DNA of 20,783 bases from Lachnospiraceae bacterium UBA6403 (GTDB lineage: Bacteria; Bacillota; Clostridia; Lachnospirales; Lachnospiraceae): contig DJPV01000049.1 of the NCBI GenBank assembly GCA_002437435.1, forward strand, positions 1 through 20,783, in the 5' to 3' direction. The translations under genes were made by a program, and so were the position numbers. Below the pieces are notes generated by a model, which saw only the letters and a program-made list of their open reading frames with translations, was not told the DNA's origin and did no database searches. Below are positions 1 to 8,313 of this stretch, in pieces; the first letter of the stretch is position 1; each line of letters opens with the position of its first letter.

Positions 1-51
1 CTAAATCTTGACATAGGACCAAATTTGTTTGTTGAACTGGAAGACAGATAG
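1..51 (+). CDS. C-terminal end of an unidentified upstream gene (partial)
   Basis: The first reading frame is open from the window edge to a TAG at 49-51, giving a 16-residue tail ending VELEDR. I do not recognise it. It could be the true end of an upstream protein or a chance open stretch, because 16 codons are too few to judge. The 200 bases after it, up to the Fic gene, are AT-rich and contain no convincing gene. Confidence 0.3.
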   Translation, partial: LNLDIGPNLFVELEDR

Positions 52-142
52 TCAGTAAATGGTTATATATTGATCAAGTAAGATTAGTAGCGTTTTATTC
101 TTCATAATTTAAATGGCGGATAGAAGAATATGAGAATTATGC

Positions 143-148
143 TATAAT
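143..148 (+). promoter_or_regulatory. Possible -10 box for the Fic gene
   Basis: A perfect TATAAT lies about 107 bases upstream of the Fic start codon in otherwise AT-rich DNA. No good -35 hexamer is present 16-18 bases upstream, so this is a weak call; in such AT-rich sequence TATAAT can occur by chance. Confidence 0.3.
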
Positions 149-255
149 AGACATAGCAGAATATTTCTGAAATATACGCAAACAGATTATAATTATTATA
201 TGTTGCAGCAAAAAAGTTAAAATACAGTCTATAATATAACAGGAAAGGATATCTT

Positions 256-861
256 ATGGCTTTAGAAAATAAACTTAATATCACAGATTCTGCAGAACTG
301 GCTAGAATGGAAGAAAAGATTAGCAAGAAAAAAGCCGTAGAATTATTTGAAAATGGATATCTGGACGCATATGAAGCTGGATCTTTTCAGATGCTGGCGG
401 CAATTCATAGATATTTATTTGATGAAATATATGATTTTGCAGGCAAAATAAGAAATGTAAATATTGCAAAGGGTAATTTTAGATTCGCTCCGGTTATGTA
501 TTTGCAGGCAGCAATAGAAAATGTTGAGAAGATGCCACAGTCAACATTTGATGAGATTATAGAAAAATATGTGGAGATGAACATTGCGCATCCATTTCGA
601 GAAGGAAATGGACGAAGCACACGAATATGGCTGGATTTAATTCTAAAGAGAGAACTGAAAAAGGTTATTGACTGGAGTAGAGTTGATAAAGAAGATTATT
701 TGCTCGCTATGGAGAGAAGTCCAATTAAAGACATTGAGATAAAATATGTCTTAAAACAGGCTTTGACAGATAGGATCGATGATAGAGAAGTGTATATGAA
801 GGGTATAGACCATAGTTATTATTACGAAGGTTATGCTATATATAAGGCAGAAGATTTATAA
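256..861 (+). CDS. Fic/DOC family protein, class III (self-inhibited) AMP transferase-like
   Basis: The 201-residue protein carries the Fic active-site motif HPFxxGNGRxxR at residues 112-123 (catalytic His112), the loop that binds ATP phosphates. Fic enzymes usually transfer AMP, or another phosphate-containing group, onto hydroxyls of target proteins. Near the C-terminus, residues 187-192 read SYYYEG, which fits the inhibitory motif (S/T)xxxE(G/N); at this end of the protein it marks a class III Fic, as in the Neisseria meningitidis enzyme, where the helix blocks ATP binding until the protein changes oligomer state or automodifies. A separate antitoxin is therefore not needed, and none is seen next to it. 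AGGAAAGG at 241-248 supports the start. The gene is more AT-rich than its neighbours and stands alone, which hints at horizontal acquisition. The target is unknown. Confidence 0.9.
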   Translation: MALENKLNITDSAELARMEEKISKKKAVELFENGYLDAYEAGSFQMLAAIHRYLFDEIYDFAGKIRNVNIAKGNFRFAPVMYLQAAIENVEKMPQSTFDEIIEKYVEMNIAHPFREGNGRSTRIWLDLILKRELKKVIDWSRVDKEDYLLAMERSPIKDIEIKYVLKQALTDRIDDREVYMKGIDHSYYYEGYAIYKAEDL

Positions 862-939
862 AAAGTAGAAAAACAGAGGGCAGTCCTGCAATCAAACACC
901 AAAACATTTAACAACTTATATCACACTACATTAGAAATT

Positions 940-1016
940 AGCTGCTCAATTCCGCACACACATGACCGGACGACGACCAGTCAGTAAAAGAATGTGAAGC
1001 GGAACTGAAGCAGCTT
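940..1016. repeat. Imperfect inverted repeat in convergent gap (possible terminator)
   Basis: AGCTGCT-CAATTCCGC at 940-956 is the imperfect reverse complement of GCGGAACTGAAGCAGCT at 999-1015, with additional CACA/TGTG pairing inside. It lies between the Fic gene and the end of the minus-strand dehydrogenase gene, so it may terminate the minus-strand transcript. There is no strong T-run, so this is tentative. The rest of 862-1025 holds nothing recognisable. Confidence 0.4.
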
Positions 1017-1025
1017 TCACCTCCA

Positions 1026-2507
1026 TCAATCCCGTTCAAATAAATCTCTGGTGTAGACCTTTTCCCGGACATCGTCAAGATCAGAATTATACCGATTGGC
1101 GATGATTGCCTGAGACATGGATTTAAACGTATTTAAGTCGTTTATCACTTTGCTTCCGAAGAAGGTTGTGCCATTTTTCAGTGTCGGTTCATAGACAATG
1201 ACGGTTGCACCTTTGGCTTTGATTCGTTTCATGACACCCTGGATGCTGCTCTGACGGAAATTATCAGAGTTGCTTTTCATCGTCAGACGGTATACACCGA
1301 TGGTGCATTCTTTTTCACGGTTTGCGGAATAACTTCCATTATGATTATAGTCATAATATCCGGCAAGATTCAGGACACGGTCTGCAATAAAATCTTTTCT
1401 TGTACGGTTGCTTTCTACGATCGCACTCATCATATTCTGTGGAACATCATTGTAATTCGCAAGAAGCTGTTTCGTATCTTTTGGCAGGCAGTAACCACCG
1501 TAGCCAAAGGACGGATTGTTGTAATGGCAGCCGATCCGGGGATCGAGACAGACACCATTTATGATGTCTCTGGTATTCAGTCCTTTGGTCTCTGCATAGG
1601 TATCAAGTTCATTGAAGTAGGATACGCGGAGAGCCAGATAGGTGTTTGCAAATAATTTCACAGCTTCCGCTTCGGTAAATCCCATGAACAGTGTTTCGAT
1701 ATTTTCTTTTATGGCACCTTCCTGTAAGAGGGCGGCAAATGTATGGGCAGCCTCGACCAGACGGATGTCATTCTTATCCGTAGATACAATGATACGACTT
1801 GGATACAGGTTGTCATATAAAGCCTTTGATTCGCGAAGAAATTCAGGACTGAACAGGATATTTCTGGTGTGGTATTTTTTCCGGACAGATTCTGTATAGC
1901 CGACAGGGATCGTGGATTTAATAACCATGATGGCATCGGGATTGACATCCAGAACAAGCTCGATCACAGATTCTACAGCAGATGTGTCAAAATAATTCCT
2001 TGTACTGTCATAGTTGGTCGGAGCAGCGATCACAACGAAGTCTGCATCTTTATACGCCATAGCTCCATCTGTTGTGGCAGTCAGATCCAGTTCTTTTTCA
2101 GCCAGATATTTTTCGATATATTCGTCCTGAATCGGGGATTGACGTTTGTTTACCATATCTACTTTTTCAGGAATAATATCAACAGCGGTCACATGATTGT
2201 GCTGTGCAAGCAGCGTGGCGATGGAAAGTCCGACATATCCGGTTCCGGCGATCGCAATCTTTAATGGTGATGGAGAAGGATATTTCACAGGCAGGTCGCT
2301 GATGAATAATTCTGTGATATCAAAGTGCAGCACATTGCCCAGAGTTTCTAATTGCTCGATCGATGGCATAAAATCCTGCTTCTCCATGCGAGAGATCAGG
2401 GAACGGTTGATTCCGGTTGCAGCAGCAAGCTGTGCCTGAGTCATATGCTGTTGTTTGCGTAGTCTTATAATAGTATCTGCAAGCTGTGCAGTAGATAATT
2501 TCTTCAT
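1026..2507 (-). CDS. XRE helix-turn-helix fused to UDP-glucose/GDP-mannose dehydrogenase
   Basis: The 493-residue protein has two parts. Residues about 11-66 are an XRE/Cro-type helix-turn-helix ([20 protein letters not shown], then a recognition helix with SLISRMEKQ). Residues about 82-490 are a nucleotide-sugar dehydrogenase: Rossmann GTGYVG at 88-93, the STIPVGYT segment near 198-205, SPEFLRES at 220-227, and the catalytic cysteine Cys340 in [11 protein letters not shown]. Such enzymes oxidise UDP-glucose (or a relative) to the uronic acid with two NAD+, for capsule or exopolysaccharide. A normal enzyme begins at the Rossmann fold, so the N-terminal extension is a real fusion. A minus-strand TAAGGAG (2514-2520) precedes the start. 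No glycan genes adjoin it. The fusion might sense NAD or nucleotide sugar and bind DNA, but this is inference; the exact sugar is undetermined. Confidence 0.88.
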   Translation of the reverse strand: MKKLSTAQLADTIIRLRKQQHMTQAQLAAATGINRSLISRMEKQDFMPSIEQLETLGNVLHFDITELFISDLPVKYPSPSPLKIAIAGTGYVGLSIATLLAQHNHVTAVDIIPEKVDMVNKRQSPIQDEYIEKYLAEKELDLTATTDGAMAYKDADFVVIAAPTNYDSTRNYFDTSAVESVIELVLDVNPDAIMVIKSTIPVGYTESVRKKYHTRNILFSPEFLRESKALYDNLYPSRIIVSTDKNDIRLVEAAHTFAALLQEGAIKENIETLFMGFTEAEAVKLFANTYLALRVSYFNELDTYAETKGLNTRDIINGVCLDPRIGCHYNNPSFGYGGYCLPKDTKQLLANYNDVPQNMMSAIVESNRTRKDFIADRVLNLAGYYDYNHNGSYSANREKECTIGVYRLTMKSNSDNFRQSSIQGVMKRIKAKGATVIVYEPTLKNGTTFFGSKVINDLNTFKSMSQAIIANRYNSDLDDVREKVYTRDLFERD

Positions 2508-2527
2508 AATGTACTCCTTAATATAGT

Positions 2528-2546
2528 TGATATGTTAACAATATCA
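2528..2546. promoter_or_regulatory. Candidate operator palindrome upstream of the HTH-dehydrogenase gene
   Basis: TGATAT-GTTAACA-ATATCA is a perfect 6-bp inverted repeat around a GTTAAC core, 21 bases upstream of the minus-strand start codon. Its size and position suit binding by an XRE-type dimer, so autoregulation by the fused HTH domain is a fair guess. The region is AT-rich and binding is not shown by sequence alone. Confidence 0.4.
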
Positions 2547-2652
2547 TCATATATGACATGGAACAAGAACAAAAACAGATAAAACAGAAAAAATACGCTA
2601 TATTTTGTTTTTTAAAATAACACAAAGATATAGCTGACAATTTTGTTCTGCC

Positions 2653-2681
2653 TTTACACCTTTGAAACTTTGTGATAATGT
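2653..2681 (+). promoter_or_regulatory. Possible promoter of the MATE gene
   Basis: TTTACA (2653-2658) and TAATGT (2676-2681) are separated by 17 bases, a reasonable sigma-A arrangement, about 85 bases before the MATE start. The -10 box is a moderate match, so confidence is limited. Confidence 0.4.
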
Positions 2682-2765
2682 AGAAGAACTTTGAATTATC
2701 GATGATTATACGTGAAATCTGTTGATTCCATCAACGATCAACAGCGAGAGGACACGAGAGAAAAT

Positions 2766-4196
2766 ATGAAAATGAATAAGAAATCTTTTCTGTATGTGAT
2801 GTTAACGATCGCATTTCCCATCGCATTACAGAATTTATTAACAACAACAGCCAGTATGGTAGATACGATCATGATCGGAAGACTGGGAGAGTCGTGCGTG
2901 GCAGCAGTTGGTATCTGTTCGCAGATCAGCTCGCTGTTCTTCAGCTGCTACTGGGGTTTTGCCAGTGCGTCGATCCTGTTTTTCTCCCAGTATTGGGGCG
3001 CGGATGATGAAAAGGGAATTAATCGTACATTCGGTATCACCTTCATCTGCATGGCGATCGTGGGCTTTGCGTTTGCAGCCCTGTGTATCATCAGACCGGA
3101 ATTTTTACTGGGGGTATATACAGATAAAGAAGTATTTATCCAGACCGGAAAGCCATATATGCAGATTGTCGGATGGGCGTATCCGTTGCAGGTATTTGCT
3201 GTACTTATCAGTTTTCTTCTCCGTTCGACAGAGCGCGTGAAAGCACCGCTTATCTGTTCGATCGTAGGACTTGTGGTGAATTTTTGCCTGAACTTTGTAT
3301 TAATATATGGTAAATTTGGCGCACCGAAGATGGGTGCAGCCGGTGCGGCAGTCGGAACACTTGCATCTGCGATCATCAATTTATTATTGCTGTTTATCTA
3401 TCTGATGCGTTCGAAATGTAAAGTGCGAATCCGTCTGAGCCAGATGTTTTTATTCTATGGCGGATTTATCAAAGTATATCTGTCAAATGCATTTCCAATC
3501 CTCTGCAATGAATTATTTTATGGAGTTGGGCAAATGCTGATCAATATCGTGATCGGACATCAGAATGAATCAGCGATCGCTGCTATGGCAGCTTTCCGTG
3601 TATGCGAGGGCTTTGTCTATGCATTCTTTGGCGGCTTGTCAAATGCCACAAGTGTTGTGATCGGACAGTCTGTCGGAGCGGGAGATCATAAGGGCGCATA
3701 CCGGTTTATGAAGCGGTCGGCATTATTCTGCCCGGCAGTTACTTTCGGTATTGTACTGATCTGTGCATTACTGCATGAACCACTGTTTGACTTATTTGGA
3801 CTGGGAGATCAGGCACTCCGGTACGGCATGTATATGTTATATATTTATCTGTTCTTCGGTGCGGTTCGAACCTGTAACTATATTATGAACGAGGGATACC
3901 GGGCAGCAGGTGAGACGAGAGTCGGAACCTATGTGGAGATCGGTGGTTTATTTTTAGTAAGTGTTCCGGCGACATGGATCGCAGGCATGATTATACATCT
4001 GCCTTTCCTCGCGGTATTCTCATTTGTATATACGGATGAGCTGGTGCGTCTGGCGATCGAACTTGTCTATACCAGATCAGGCAAATGGGTGAAGCCGGTT
4101 ACGGAAGCAGGAAGAAAGGCCCTGCCGGAGTTCAAAGAATGGTTAAAAAACCGTAACAATCGTAAACGAAATGCAACATCTATAACGAATAATTAA
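2766..4196 (+). CDS. MATE family multidrug/metabolite exporter
   Basis: A 476-residue polytopic membrane protein with about twelve hydrophobic segments and the MATE N-terminal pattern PIALQNLLTT followed by VDTIMIGRLG and FFSQYWG; the half-repeat recurs after about residue 230 (NAFPILCNELFYGVG). MATE proteins export cationic drugs or metabolites by Na+ or H+ antiport. I chose the ATG at 2766, with purine-rich GAGAGG/CGAGAG sequence upstream, because the longer GTG form from 2712 adds a hydrophilic 18-residue extension unlike the family; the ATG at 2772 is also possible. Its neighbours give no clue to the substrate. Confidence 0.88.
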   Translation: MKMNKKSFLYVMLTIAFPIALQNLLTTTASMVDTIMIGRLGESCVAAVGICSQISSLFFSCYWGFASASILFFSQYWGADDEKGINRTFGITFICMAIVGFAFAALCIIRPEFLLGVYTDKEVFIQTGKPYMQIVGWAYPLQVFAVLISFLLRSTERVKAPLICSIVGLVVNFCLNFVLIYGKFGAPKMGAAGAAVGTLASAIINLLLLFIYLMRSKCKVRIRLSQMFLFYGGFIKVYLSNAFPILCNELFYGVGQMLINIVIGHQNESAIAAMAAFRVCEGFVYAFFGGLSNATSVVIGQSVGAGDHKGAYRFMKRSALFCPAVTFGIVLICALLHEPLFDLFGLGDQALRYGMYMLYIYLFFGAVRTCNYIMNEGYRAAGETRVGTYVEIGGLFLVSVPATWIAGMIIHLPFLAVFSFVYTDELVRLAIELVYTRSGKWVKPVTEAGRKALPEFKEWLKNRNNRKRNATSITNN

Positions 4197-4197
4197 G

Positions 4198-4226
4198 CTG
4201 ACAAAATGGGATGACAGGCATATACT
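4198..4226 (+). promoter_or_regulatory. Promoter of the lipoprotein gene
   Basis: CTGACA (4198-4203) and TATACT (4221-4226) with an exact 17-base spacer form a good sigma-A promoter directly after the MATE stop codon, about 95 bases before the lipoprotein start. Confidence 0.55.
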
Positions 4227-4319
4227 TTGTGTAGTCAAAAAGAAGAAAAATATTGTGATATGAGTCGCAATAAGAATTCCAAGAAAGTTTTTATGGATGA
4301 ACGCAGGAGGATTTTAAAC

Positions 4320-5087
4320 ATGAGAAAGAATAGAATACAGTCAGGAAAAATCATGACAGCAGTACTTGCGGCAACACTTGCAGTCAGCTTGCTGGGTGGA
4401 TGCAGTGGTAAAGGATCAGAGTCGTCAGAAAAGACAAAAGGAACAACGGAGATATCTACGGAAGCATCTACAGAGAAGACAGAAGAAAATACAGCCGAGA
4501 CTTCCAGCACAGAAGCTAAGACTGAGACACAGACTACAGAGGCGGCTTCTTCCGAAGAAGATACCAGTACAACAGAGGCTGGAGCATCTACGACGGAAGC
4601 ACAGTCAGAAGATGTGTCATCTCTGCCTGGTACTTATCCGATGGATATGGTATTTAGCAGTGGAGCCGGTGGATGGAGTACGACGCTCACGTTATCTGAG
4701 GATGGATCATTTACAGGAACATATTCTGATTCAGAAATGGGTGAAAGAGATGAGAATGATTATCCAAATGGAACAGTATATGTTTGCAATTTCAGTGGAC
4801 AGTTTGCAAATATCAAAAAAGTAAATGATTATACATATTCTATGACACTTGACAGTGTTGCCATCGACAAAGAGGCAGACCGGATCGAAGATGGTATTCG
4901 TTATAAAGAAGGAGAACCATCCGGCATGGACAGTGGAACAGAGATTTATTTCTATACTCCGGATGCGCCTGTTTCAGAATTGCCTGAGGAATTCCTCTCC
5001 TGGTGGCAGACACGTTCTGCTGATGCGACTACACTTGGATGTTATGGAATCTATAATAAGTCCGCTGATTCCGGATTCTTTCAGTAA
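4320..5087 (+). CDS. Secreted lipoprotein with Ser/Thr/Glu-rich linker, function unknown
   Basis: The 255-residue protein starts at an ATG preceded by AGGAGG (4305-4310, 9-base spacer); the longer frame from 4227 lacks such a site. Residues 1-27 form a lipoprotein signal peptide, with lipobox LGGC and lipidated Cys28. Residues about 34-97 are a low-complexity linker built of repeated STEAS/TTEA-type units, probably spanning the cell wall. Residues about 100-255 are a compact, probably beta-rich domain (GTYPMDMVFSSG start, one Cys, aromatic C-terminus with EEFLSWW). I do not recognise the domain; the layout is common in extracellular Clostridia lipoproteins. It appears monocistronic, with its own promoter and terminator. 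Confidence 0.8.
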   Translation: MRKNRIQSGKIMTAVLAATLAVSLLGGCSGKGSESSEKTKGTTEISTEASTEKTEENTAETSSTEAKTETQTTEAASSEEDTSTTEAGASTTEAQSEDVSSLPGTYPMDMVFSSGAGGWSTTLTLSEDGSFTGTYSDSEMGERDENDYPNGTVYVCNFSGQFANIKKVNDYTYSMTLDSVAIDKEADRIEDGIRYKEGEPSGMDSGTEIYFYTPDAPVSELPEEFLSWWQTRSADATTLGCYGIYNKSADSGFFQ

Positions 5088-5145
5088 ACAGGCAGAAAAG
5101 TTCGCAGGAAGTGCTCAATAATAAATAACACATGAATTAAATAGT

Positions 5146-5224
5146 AAAAAGGCTTTGCCGGGAACAAGAGAATTTCTGAAAAAAGTTTTCAGGATAGGAG
5201 TTGTTTTCGACAAAGTCTTTTTTA
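5146..5224 (+). terminator. Long-stem intrinsic terminator after the lipoprotein gene
   Basis: AAAAAGGCTTTG continuing to 5167 pairs with 5201-5222 in a stem of about 22 pairs (one mismatch and a few G-U), followed by a T-run at 5218-5223. The apical part holds a second small hairpin, CTGAAAA/TTTTCAG. It separates the lipoprotein transcript from the sulfur/nitrogenase-like operon. Confidence 0.85.
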
Positions 5225-5267
5225 TTTAAAATAATAGGCTGAGTTTTAAAATTATTGAGAAAATATA

Positions 5268-5296
5268 TTGACAGGAAGAAGTTGGTAATATATAAT
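5268..5296 (+). promoter_or_regulatory. Consensus sigma-A promoter of the nitrogenase-like operon
   Basis: A perfect TTGACA (5268-5273) and a perfect TATAAT (5291-5296) are separated by exactly 17 bases. Transcription should start near 5303, giving a leader of about 60 bases before the Cys-rich peptide. Such a strong core promoter implies that control acts after initiation or through a repressor, which agrees with the operator and attenuator that follow. Confidence 0.85.
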
Positions 5297-5323
5297 CAGC
5301 TCATAAAGTTAAAACATATTAAA

Positions 5324-5340
5324 CCTATTAGATAAGTAGG
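5324..5340. promoter_or_regulatory. Candidate Rrf2-family operator (CCTAT-N6-AGTAGG)
   Basis: The site CCTATTAGATAAGTAGG lies about 21-37 bases downstream of the predicted start of transcription and is a partial palindrome (CCTA...TAGG). A related CCTAT-N6-AGTA occurs inside the promoter of the Rrf2 gene at 12654-12668. The shared spacing suggests that the Rrf2 protein binds both. This is a pattern match only. Confidence 0.45.
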
Positions 5341-5364
5341 AATTAAAAAACAGGAGAATCAATC

Positions 5365-5478
5365 ATGGCATACGAAAACGGTAAGATAAACAGAAAATAT
5401 GATATGGGAATGTGTTGCTGCTGTTGTCAGACTGTATGGATGAATATGGTTTATTTTCATATGCATGATAGACGATAG
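5365..5478 (+). CDS. Cysteine-rich leader peptide of a transcription attenuator
   Basis: A 37-codon reading frame preceded by CAGGAG (5351-5356). Codons 17-21 (5413-5427) are five consecutive cysteine codons, TGT TGC TGC TGT TGT; the rest is aromatic and Met-rich with no resemblance to a functional domain. The stop codon sits 22 bases before an intrinsic terminator, and the last codons are one strand of an alternative hairpin (see the attenuator entry). The peptide is therefore read as a cysteine-supply sensor: ribosomes stall on the Cys codons when charged tRNA-Cys is scarce. A free metal-binding peptide or bacteriocin is less likely given the coupled RNA structures. Confidence 0.85.
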   Translation: MAYENGKINRKYDMGMCCCCCQTVWMNMVYFHMHDRR

Positions 5479-5540
5479 ATTGAGGTTACGGTAAGCGAGT
5501 AAGGCAGTTGTCTACATGCATAAGGCAGCTGCCTTTTATT
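5460..5540 (+). promoter_or_regulatory. Cysteine attenuator: mutually exclusive antiterminator and terminator
   Basis: Terminator: 5501-5512 (AAGGCAGTTGTC) pairs with 5524-5535 (GGCAGCTGCCTT), 12 pairs with two G-U, loop of 11, then TTTTATT. Antiterminator: 5460-5476, the last codons of the leader peptide, pairs with 5507-5522, 16 pairs (two G-U) with A5468 bulged, including TATGCATG with CATGCATA. The two helices share 5507-5512 and cannot coexist. A ribosome stalled at 5413-5427 leaves 5460 onward free, allowing the antiterminator and expression; a ribosome that reaches the stop codon at 5476-5478 covers that strand, so the terminator forms. The operon should thus be on when cysteine is low. 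Confidence 0.8.
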
Positions 5541-5622
5541 ATAATAAGAAATATGCATTTGATCACTGATAGTTAATGAGATGACATTTATACCATGCCG
5601 ATAAGGAGGCGGGGAGATTCAT

Positions 5623-5775
5623 ATGTGGGAAACAGAAAAAAGACAGATTCTGGATAATGACCAGATAGAAACGCTGGAAAAACTGCTTCAGGATATGAAG
5701 TATGGAAGTATCACACTGATCGTTCAGGATGGAAAAGTAATTCAGATCGATAAGACAGAAAAATACAGAATGTAA
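5623..5775 (+). CDS. YezD-like small protein (DUF2292 family)
   Basis: A 50-residue protein with the YezD/DUF2292 pattern: an N-terminal helix (IETLEKLLQDMKYGSI) then a short beta hairpin TLIVQDGKVIQID and the tail KTEKYRM. The family is small, of unknown biochemical role, and from memory tends to lie near sulfur genes in Firmicutes. The ATG has GGGGAG at 5611-5616 and AAGGAGG at 5603-5609. It is the first gene after the cysteine attenuator, so it is expected to be expressed under cysteine limitation. An RNA terminator separates it from the NifB-like gene, so it could be transcribed at a higher level than the rest. Confidence 0.75.
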   Translation: MWETEKRQILDNDQIETLEKLLQDMKYGSITLIVQDGKVIQIDKTEKYRM

Positions 5776-5785
5776 CAGGAATATA

Positions 5786-5894
5786 GGAGCTGACTGGAAA
5801 ACCGGAGGTTCTTATCAGAGTTTCATCAAGGAGAGCTCCACATAGAAAAGTGTGGATTTCAAATGATGGAATTATGGTAAGAGCCTCTTTTTTT
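5786..5894 (+). ncRNA. Structured RNA with intrinsic terminator before the NifB-like gene (candidate riboswitch or attenuator)
   Basis: A rod-like fold: P1 pairs 5805-5816 (GAGGTTCTTATC) with 5876-5887 (GGTAAGAGCCTC), 12 pairs with two G-U, followed by seven T; P2 pairs 5821-5828 with 5864-5871; P3 pairs 5837-5842 (TCCACA) with 5851-5856 (TGTGGA), loop of 8. An alternative, GGAGCT at 5786-5791 with AGCTCC at 5834-5839, crosses P1 and competes with P3. It lies in the 147-base gap between the YezD-like and NifB-like genes. It lacks the SAM-I core and the T-box AGGGTGGNACCGCG, so no known class is recognised. It may simply reduce read-through, or switch on a ligand. Confidence 0.6.
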
Positions 5895-5922
5895 ATAGTT
5901 CAGGATAAACGAGGTGAAGTAA

Positions 5923-6798
5923 ATGGGAAGCAACACATATAAGGATCTTCAGAATTCACATCCATGTTTTGGAGGACAGAAAAATAATGCCGGGCGGATT
6001 CATTTGCCGGTGAGTCCGGGATGTAACATCGGATGCCGTTTTTGTGAGCGGACGATCAATGATGTAGAGGAGCGACCGGGCGTAACGTCAAAGGTGATCA
6101 CACCAGAAGAAAGTCTGGAAATTTTAGAAAAAGCACTTGCAATTTGTCCTGACATCAAGGTGGCAGGAATTGCAGGACCGGGGGATACTCTTGCAACAGA
6201 TAACGCACTTCAGACATTTCGACTGATAGGAGAGCATTTTCCTCAGTTGATCAAATGTATGAGTACAAATGGTCTGCGTTTGTATGAAAAGGCGGATGAG
6301 GTGATCGAGGTTGGAATTGATTCCCTGACGGTAACGGTAAATGCTGTTGATCCGAGGATCGAAGCAAGTTTGAACAAATTTATCGTATATCATGGCAGAC
6401 GGTATGAGGGTATCGAGGCCGCAGAGATTTTGATTGAGAATCAGTTAAAAGGGATTAAGAAAGTGGCGGATTCCGGAATTACTGTGAAGGTGAATACAGT
6501 GCTGGTGCCGGATATCAATGGCGATCATATAGAGACGATCGCAAAGACAGTAAGTGAAGCCGGGGCAAAGATCTATAACATTATTCCACTGATCCCGCAG
6601 CACGAACTGTCAGATATGAGAGCACCGGGATGTCCGGAGATCGATGCAGCACGAACAAAAGCATCCAGGTATATAGATGTATTTCGTCATTGCAAGCATT
6701 GCCGGGCAGATGCGGTGGGTGTTCCGGGCAAGTCAGAATTTGGTGATCAGATTTATCAGAGAAGGCTTCAGGTAAAGGAGACTTTTTCACATGGATAA
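5923..6798 (+). CDS. NifB-like radical SAM protein (nitrogenase cofactor core biosynthesis)
   Basis: The 291-residue protein has the radical SAM motif CX3CX2C (Cys34, Cys38, Cys41), the NifB N-terminal HPC signature (residues 13-15), ERPGVTS at 50-56, and the NifB-type C-terminal HCKHCRADAVG at 256-266, whose cysteines would hold an accessory FeS cluster. NifB joins two 4Fe-4S units, inserting a carbide from SAM and a sulfur, to make the 8Fe-9S-C precursor NifB-co. The C-terminal NifX-like domain of some NifB proteins is missing; two free-standing NifX-like proteins are encoded nearby. GAGGTGA (5911-5917) precedes the ATG. With no NifEN in the window, this cluster may itself be the finished cofactor of the NifDK-like pair, as reported for methylthio-alkane reductase. 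Confidence 0.88.
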   Translation: MGSNTYKDLQNSHPCFGGQKNNAGRIHLPVSPGCNIGCRFCERTINDVEERPGVTSKVITPEESLEILEKALAICPDIKVAGIAGPGDTLATDNALQTFRLIGEHFPQLIKCMSTNGLRLYEKADEVIEVGIDSLTVTVNAVDPRIEASLNKFIVYHGRRYEGIEAAEILIENQLKGIKKVADSGITVKVNTVLVPDINGDHIETIAKTVSEAGAKIYNIIPLIPQHELSDMRAPGCPEIDAARTKASRYIDVFRHCKHCRADAVGVPGKSEFGDQIYQRRLQVKETFSHG

Positions 6799-6855
6799 TG
6801 GTGAAGAAAGATGAAAATGATATCAAAGGAAATAAAGAAAAGAAGGTGATAACAG

Positions 6856-7218
6856 GTGCAGGATGAAGCAGATACCTACAAGGTTGCAACAGCATCCACA
6901 GATGGGATTGTGGTAAACAGCCATTTTGGAAAGGCGGGCAGGTTCTACATCTATCAAATGGAGGCTGGTAAGACACAATTGGTAGAAGAACGGAACATGC
7001 AGCCGGTATGTGATCATGGAGATCATGATGAGGAAAGACTGGTGGAAAATTGCAGAGCACTTGCAGACTGCAAGTACATACTGGTTTCCCGGATCGGATA
7101 CCGGGCGGCAGGCATATTGGAGCAGATGGGCGTAACTCCGATGGAGATACCGGATCTGATCCCGGCGGCACTTGACAAAGTGAACGCTTACGATCAGGTA
7201 CAGAGATTATTCGATTAA
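6856..7218 (+). CDS. NifX/NafY-type FeMo-cofactor-binding domain protein
   Basis: A 120-residue single-domain protein of the dinitrogenase iron-molybdenum cofactor family: the fold begins KVATASTDG, has HFG at 23-25, then FYIYQM, a CDHGDHDEE segment at 52-60, and ends with CKYILVSRIGYRAAGILEQMG. Such proteins bind or carry nitrogenase metal clusters (NifX, NafY, the C-terminus of NifB). Start is GTG at 6856, with GAAGGTG upstream and no in-frame ATG nearby. It follows the NifB-like gene by 57 bases, so it probably chaperones the NifB product. His23 and the Cys/His group are candidate ligands. Confidence 0.85.
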   Translation: MQDEADTYKVATASTDGIVVNSHFGKAGRFYIYQMEAGKTQLVEERNMQPVCDHGDHDEERLVENCRALADCKYILVSRIGYRAAGILEQMGVTPMEIPDLIPAALDKVNAYDQVQRLFD

Positions 7219-8205
<987 letters not shown>

Positions 8206-8313
8206 GGTGATACATAAACACAGATATTTATTCAGACCGATGAAAAAGCGTTGGTCAGTCAGATAGGAAATCCATGAAGCAAAAAAATTTTAGTAGAAAG
8301 GTGAAAAAGATAC

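Noticed and set aside
5365..5478. Cys-rich small peptide as a bacteriocin or metallothionein
   Set aside because: Its Cys codons, stop position and overlapping antiterminator/terminator fit a leader peptide, and no modification or export genes adjoin it.
5786..5894. SAM-I riboswitch or T-box leader
   Set aside because: A CTTATCAGAG stretch recalls the start of SAM-I, but the conserved core is missing; the T-box AGGGTGGNACCGCG is also absent.
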